From Kibdelosporangium sp. MJ126-NF4 (GTDB lineage: Bacteria > Actinomycetota > Actinomycetes > Mycobacteriales > Pseudonocardiaceae), in assembly GCF_000826545.1 (NCBI RefSeq), contig NZ_CDME01000007.1, positions 280,899 through 344,898 of the forward strand: a DNA stretch of 64,000 bases. The letters are read 5' to 3'. The notes under the pieces are model-generated. The model was not told where the DNA came from and did no database searches. It saw nothing but the letters and a program-made list of their open reading frames with translations. Positions 60,509-64,000 of the stretch are shown here, one piece after another. A program made the translations under genes and the position numbers. Each line of letters starts with the position of its first letter. Position 1 is the stretch's first letter.

Positions 60509-60919
60509 ATGAAGTACATGATCCTGGCCTACGGCTCGCAGCAGGAATACGACTCGCTCGCCGGGAAGGACGGCGCCTACCCCGCCGCCTCCGCCGAGGA
60601 CCTGGCCGAGATCGGTGAGTTCCTCGCCACATTCACCGGCGGTCTGGCCGCGTCCGGGGAACTGGTGGACACACAGGGCCTGCTCGCGCCGGTACTGGCC
60701 CGCAGGATCCACCTGCGCGACGGCGCGCCGGTCGTCACCGACGGCCCGTTCGCCGAGACGGAGGAGGTCATCGCCGGTTACTGGATCGTGGACTGTGCCA
60801 GCTTCGACCGGGCCACCGAGATCGCCGTCCAGCTGACCACCGCCCCCGGCAGGCTGGCCGACAGCGGCGTGGTGATCCGGCCGGTCATGGGTGGCGAGAA
60901 CGACACCGACGACATCTGA
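60509..60919 (+). CDS. YCII/DGPF-domain protein
   Basis: A 136-residue protein of the YCII-related DGPF family (VTDGPFAETEEVIAGYWIVDCAS, with the DGPF motif at about residue 75). It starts MKYMILAYGSQQEYDSLAG with AGGAG upstream. DGPF proteins are the constant partners of ECF42 sigma factors and are needed for or driven by them. The sigma factor gene starts 8 bases after this stop, so the two are cotranscribed. Confidence 0.9.
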   Translation: MKYMILAYGSQQEYDSLAGKDGAYPAASAEDLAEIGEFLATFTGGLAASGELVDTQGLLAPVLARRIHLRDGAPVVTDGPFAETEEVIAGYWIVDCASFDRATEIAVQLTTAPGRLADSGVVIRPVMGGENDTDDI

Positions 60920-60927
60920 CCGGCACC

Positions 60928-62160
60928 ATGGCTGACGACTCGATCGAGGACGTGCTGCGGCGCCTTGCCCCGCAGGTCCTCGGCGCGCTCGTGCGGCGCT
61001 ACGGCCGTTTCGACTCCGCTGAGGACGCTGTCCAGGAGGCGCTGCTGATCGCCGCGCGGCGCTGGCACGACAACGGCGTCCCGGAGCAGCCGCACGGCTG
61101 GCTGCTCCAGGTCGCCTCGCGCAAGCTGATCGACCTGCTGCGCGCCGAGCAGGCCCGGCGGCGTCGTGAGGCCACAGCAGCCAGCCGGGCGCTGCCAGGG
61201 AACTGGACCAGCCCGCCCGCGGACGCCGCTGTGGACGACGCCGACGACACGCTGATCCTGCTCACTCTGTGCTGTCACCCGTCGCTGTCGCCGTCGTCGC
61301 AGATCGCGTTGACGCTGCGCGCGGTCGGCGGGCTGACCACGGCCGAGATCGCCAGGGCCTTCCTCACCACGGAAGCCAGCATGACCCGGCGGATCTCCCG
61401 CGCCAAGCGGACCGTGCAGGACAGCGGGGTGCCGTTCCGGATGCCGCCGGAAACCGAACGCGCGCAACGGCTCGACGCGGTCCTGCACGTGCTGTACCTG
61501 ATCTTCACCGAGGGCTACGCGGCGACGTCGGGGCCGGACCTGCACCGGCCCGACCTGGTCGCGGAGGCGATCCGGCTGGCCGAGATCACCGCCGCGCTCC
61601 TGCAGGACGACAGCGAGGCAACCGGACTGCTGGCACTGATGCTGCTCACCGACGCACGCGCCCCGGCACGGCTCAGCAGGCACGGCGAACTGATTCCCCT
61701 GCACGAGCAGGACCGGACGCTGTGGAAGACCGAGTCGATCCGGCGCGGCGTCGACCTGATCACCCGGGCGCTGCCCCGCGGGGACGTCGGCATGTACCAG
61801 TTGCAGGCCGCCATCGCCGCGATCCACGACGAGGCGCCGAGCTCCGAGGCCACCGACTGGCCGCAGATCGTCGCTCTCTACCAACTCCTGACGCGAGTGT
61901 CCGCCAGCCCTGTCGTCCGGCTGAGCCAAGCCGTCGCCGTGGGGATGGCCAACGGGCCCGCCGCGGGCCTGGCGCTGCTCGACGCGCTGGACGACCCGCG
62001 CCTGGCCGACGACCGGCGGCTGCACGCGGCTCGGGCTCACCTCCTGGAGATGGCGGGAGATCTCGACGCCGCTCGGGCCGCCTACGCCAAGGCCGCCCAA
62101 CTCGCCTCCAACATCCACCACGTGCGCTACCTGAACTCCCAGGCACGACGCCTTGGGTAG
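60928..62160 (+). CDS. ECF42-type RNA polymerase sigma factor
   Basis: A 410-residue sigma factor of the ECF42 group. Region 2 is at about 10-70 (VLRRLAPQVLGALVRRYGRFDSAEDAVQEALLIAARRW, PHGWLLQVASRKLIDLLRAEQ). Region 4 is at about 110-165 (SPSSQIALTLRAVGGLTTAEIARAFLTTEASMTRRISRAKR). A long C-terminal extension of about 230 residues with TPR-like repeats (DALDDPRLADDRRLHAARAHLLEMAGDLDAARAAYAKA) replaces an anti-sigma factor. The DGPF partner is immediately upstream. The stimulus is unknown. Confidence 0.92.
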   Translation: MADDSIEDVLRRLAPQVLGALVRRYGRFDSAEDAVQEALLIAARRWHDNGVPEQPHGWLLQVASRKLIDLLRAEQARRRREATAASRALPGNWTSPPADAAVDDADDTLILLTLCCHPSLSPSSQIALTLRAVGGLTTAEIARAFLTTEASMTRRISRAKRTVQDSGVPFRMPPETERAQRLDAVLHVLYLIFTEGYAATSGPDLHRPDLVAEAIRLAEITAALLQDDSEATGLLALMLLTDARAPARLSRHGELIPLHEQDRTLWKTESIRRGVDLITRALPRGDVGMYQLQAAIAAIHDEAPSSEATDWPQIVALYQLLTRVSASPVVRLSQAVAVGMANGPAAGLALLDALDDPRLADDRRLHAARAHLLEMAGDLDAARAAYAKAAQLASNIHHVRYLNSQARRLG

Positions 62161-62184
62161 CGCCACCAGCTGTGAGGACATGAC

Positions 62185-63327
62185 GTGACCACTTATGAGG
62201 AAATCCGGCCGTACCGGATCGACGTTCCCGATGAGGATCTGGCCGACCTGCGTGACCGGCTCGACCGGGTTCGGTGGGCTCCGGAGCCGGAAGGCGGCGA
62301 TACCGGCTATGGCGTTCCGGTTGCCAGGGTGCGTGAGCTGGTTCGGCACTGGCGTGACCACTACGACTGGCGCGTATGGGAAAGCCGGTGCAACGCGCAC
62401 CCGCAGTACACGACGGCCATTGACGGGACGAACGTGCACTTCCTGCACGTCCGCTCGCCGGAGCCGGACGCGTTGCCGTTGGTGCTGAGCCATGGCTGGC
62501 CCGGCTCGATCGCTGAGTACCTCGACGTGATCGGCCCGCTGAGCGACCCGCGCGGACACGGCCTCGACCCGTCGATCGCCTTCGACATCGTGGTGCCGTC
62601 GTTGCCCGGCTTCGGTTTCTCTGGTCCGACGACTGACGTCGGCTGGGGCCCGCGGCGGATCGCTGCCGCTTGGGCGGTCTTGATGGGACGGCTCGGCTAC
62701 CAGCGGTACGGCGCGGTCGGCAACGACTGGGGCTCAGGTATATCTGTCGAACTTGGCCGTGTGGCCCCGGAGCATTTGGTCGGCGCGCACGTGTCCCAGA
62801 CTTGGGATCCGCCGCCGGACGACGACCCGAAGTGGCTGGCGCAGTTGGGGCCTAAGGACAAGGCCGCTTGGGATGCCTTTCAGAACTACGTCGACAACGA
62901 AGCCGCGTACGGGGTCGTGCAGGGCCAGCAACCGCAGACGCTCGCGCACGCGCTGGCTGACTCGCCTGTCGGACTGTTGGGGTGGAATGCGCAGGCCATG
63001 CACGAGCACGGTCTGGACAACGACTCCATCCTCACTCACATCTCGATCCACTGGCTTAGTGGGACCGCTGGCTCTGCCATTCGAATTTACGCCGAGCACT
63101 TGCGGGAGGAGCCCGTGACAGAGCCCAGCACGGTTCCGCTTGGGGTTGCGCAGTTCCCCGGCGACCTTCCTTCGATCAAGGTCTTCTCTGAGCATCATCA
63201 CAACGTCGTGTTCTGGAACGAGTACGACCGGGGCGGGCACTACGCGGCTCAGGACGCGCCAGACTTGTTGGTGCACAGCGTTCGAGAGTTCTACACGAAG
63301 GTTCGAGGTCACTCGGCTCAGTCCTGA
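62185..63327 (+). CDS. Epoxide hydrolase family protein
   Basis: A 380-residue alpha/beta hydrolase with the epoxide hydrolase N-terminal region (IRPYRIDVPDEDLADLRDRLDRVRWAPEPE). The oxyanion segment is SHGWPGSIAEY (about 109) and the nucleophile elbow is VGNDWGSGISVELG (D near residue 185). The C-terminal catalytic His lies in NEYDRGGHYAAQDAPDLLVHSVREF. The GTG start has GAGGA upstream. It would add water to an epoxide through an ester intermediate. It begins 24 bases after the sigma factor stop, perhaps in the same transcript. Confidence 0.9.
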   Translation: MTTYEEIRPYRIDVPDEDLADLRDRLDRVRWAPEPEGGDTGYGVPVARVRELVRHWRDHYDWRVWESRCNAHPQYTTAIDGTNVHFLHVRSPEPDALPLVLSHGWPGSIAEYLDVIGPLSDPRGHGLDPSIAFDIVVPSLPGFGFSGPTTDVGWGPRRIAAAWAVLMGRLGYQRYGAVGNDWGSGISVELGRVAPEHLVGAHVSQTWDPPPDDDPKWLAQLGPKDKAAWDAFQNYVDNEAAYGVVQGQQPQTLAHALADSPVGLLGWNAQAMHEHGLDNDSILTHISIHWLSGTAGSAIRIYAEHLREEPVTEPSTVPLGVAQFPGDLPSIKVFSEHHHNVVFWNEYDRGGHYAAQDAPDLLVHSVREFYTKVRGHSAQS

Positions 63328-63439
63328 ACCAGGCTGGTCCTGTGCGGCGGCTTCCGGCGCCAGTTCTGTTGTTGGGTCGTGTGGTGTGGGCCGCAACGGG
63401 GTTTGGCCTTTGGTAGACCTCGCGCGCCTAGCACCGCAT

Positions 63440-63660
63440 TGGTGGTAGGAGTCCGCTCCAGGCAGCCCCAGGTCAGCATTTGGCAGGCCTCAGGTGCGTG
63501 CAGTGTGGGCAACCAAGGTGGGGCTTTTGGTGCGTTTCGGCAACGAAGGATCCGTCTTCGTTGCATCGCGTTCCTCGCGCAACCAAGGCCACCTTCGTTG
63601 CGCTGCAGGTCTGCGCGGTTCGTGCAACGAAGGCCACCTTGGGTGCGTTACCCCTGGATC
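63440..63660. repeat. Second patch of hairpin minisatellites
   Basis: Repeats of the same kind as in the 51.5-52.0 kb element: GCAACGAAG-N7-CTTCGTTGC (63540-63564), GCAACCAAGGCCACCTTCGTTGC-type palindrome (63579-63601) and GCAACGAAGGCCACCTTGGG (about 63632-63651). No gene is seen in the gap from 63328 to 63772. Confidence 0.75.
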
Positions 63661-63699
63661 CACTGAAGATCTTGGTGAGTTGATCGTGTCGTAGACACA

Positions 63700-63768
63700 C
63701 AGATGCCCTCTGACTTGGGACGATTGTTCTTGCGACGGAACAAAACGAGCCGAGTGAGAGGGCATCTG
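63700..63768. repeat. Inverted repeat upstream of the transposase gene
   Basis: CAGATGCCCTCT (63700-63711) and AGAGGGCATCTG (63757-63768) form a perfect 12-base inverted repeat just before the transposase start. It may be part of the element's left terminal region. The other end lies outside the window. Confidence 0.5.
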
Positions 63769-63772
63769 CTGG

Positions 63773-64000
63773 ATGCGATCATCTCATACCCCCGTCAGGA
63801 CCCGCGCCAGGTTCGACGACCCGAATCTCGTGTCGCACGCCGGGCTGGTGCCACTGGTGCGGTTGATGGAGAACATCGGACTGCCCGCGCTGGCCGGCGA
63901 GTTGGTGCGGCTGGGCGGCAGCGCCGGGGCGAACGCCGCCGCGAAGATCACCACGATCGTGGCGGGGATGGCCGCGGGCGCGGACTCGATCTCTGATCTG
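63773..64000 (+). mobile_element. IS1380-type transposase (5' part)
   Basis: The first 76 codons of a transposase run off the right edge. The protein starts with ATG at 63773 and contains RFDDPNLVSHAGLVPLVRLMENIGLPAL and GANAAAKITTIVAGMAAGADSISDL, the N-terminal pattern of IS1380-family transposases. The catalytic residues lie beyond the window. Whether the element is intact cannot be judged. Confidence 0.75.

Overview
The window looks like a chromosomal segment of a high-GC actinobacterium, most likely Pseudonocardiales (Amycolatopsis/Lentzea/Saccharothrix-like). The signs are GTG and TTG starts, many 1-4 base start/stop overlaps, a complete mce operon, SigE-, ECF41- and ECF42-type sigma factors, a DUF397/DUF5753 pair, a TPR-CHAT protein and a DUF3376 patatin. 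No RNA genes and no CRISPR array were seen.

Layout. 1-5.4 kb: a divergent tryptophan catabolic locus. A PaaX-like regulator, tryptophan 2,3-dioxygenase and kynureninase read rightward; a creatininase-family hydrolase and a benzoate/anthranilate-type CoA ligase read leftward. The hydrolase may supply the missing formylkynurenine formamidase step. A PucR regulator follows. 5.4-19.5 kb: an mce lipid-import operon (yrbEA, yrbEB, mceA-F and two Mce-associated membrane proteins), preceded by two secreted DUF6801-like proteins and followed by two tandem paralogous secreted proteins. A palindromic element ACCTAC-N6-GTA recurs upstream of three of these secreted-protein genes. 19.5-24 kb: an XRE-cupin regulator, an FAD oxidoreductase, a secreted peptidase and a ROK protein. 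24-30 kb: a TPR-CHAT protein, a sigma factor with a membrane partner, and a scar holding a TnpB remnant, a truncated DUF5753 gene and an orphan DUF397 gene.

30-49.6 kb: a large carbohydrate/metabolite locus. It holds a ROK regulator, an ABC sugar importer (ATPase, permease, Tat-lipoprotein binding protein), a Gfo/Idh/MocA dehydrogenase and a 1519-residue secreted ThuA/sugar dehydrogenase/PKD/CBM/3-keto-disaccharide hydrolase protein. Next comes an ebo-like cluster: an inositol-phosphate synthase homologue, a UbiA-like EboC, a TIM-barrel-EboA fusion, EboB, EboE and EboF. Two more xylose-isomerase-like proteins close the locus, one of them Tat-exported.

49.6-64 kb: a carboxymuconolactone decarboxylase-like protein with its ECF41 sigma factor, then a 1.23-kb long inverted repeat enclosing hairpin-rich minisatellites and no convincing gene. 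After it come an SRPBCC protein, a giant DUF3376 patatin, a crotonase, an acyl-CoA synthetase, a DsbA/FrnE-like protein, a DGPF protein with its ECF42 sigma factor, and an epoxide hydrolase. A second patch of the hairpin repeats and the start of an IS1380-type transposase run into the right edge.
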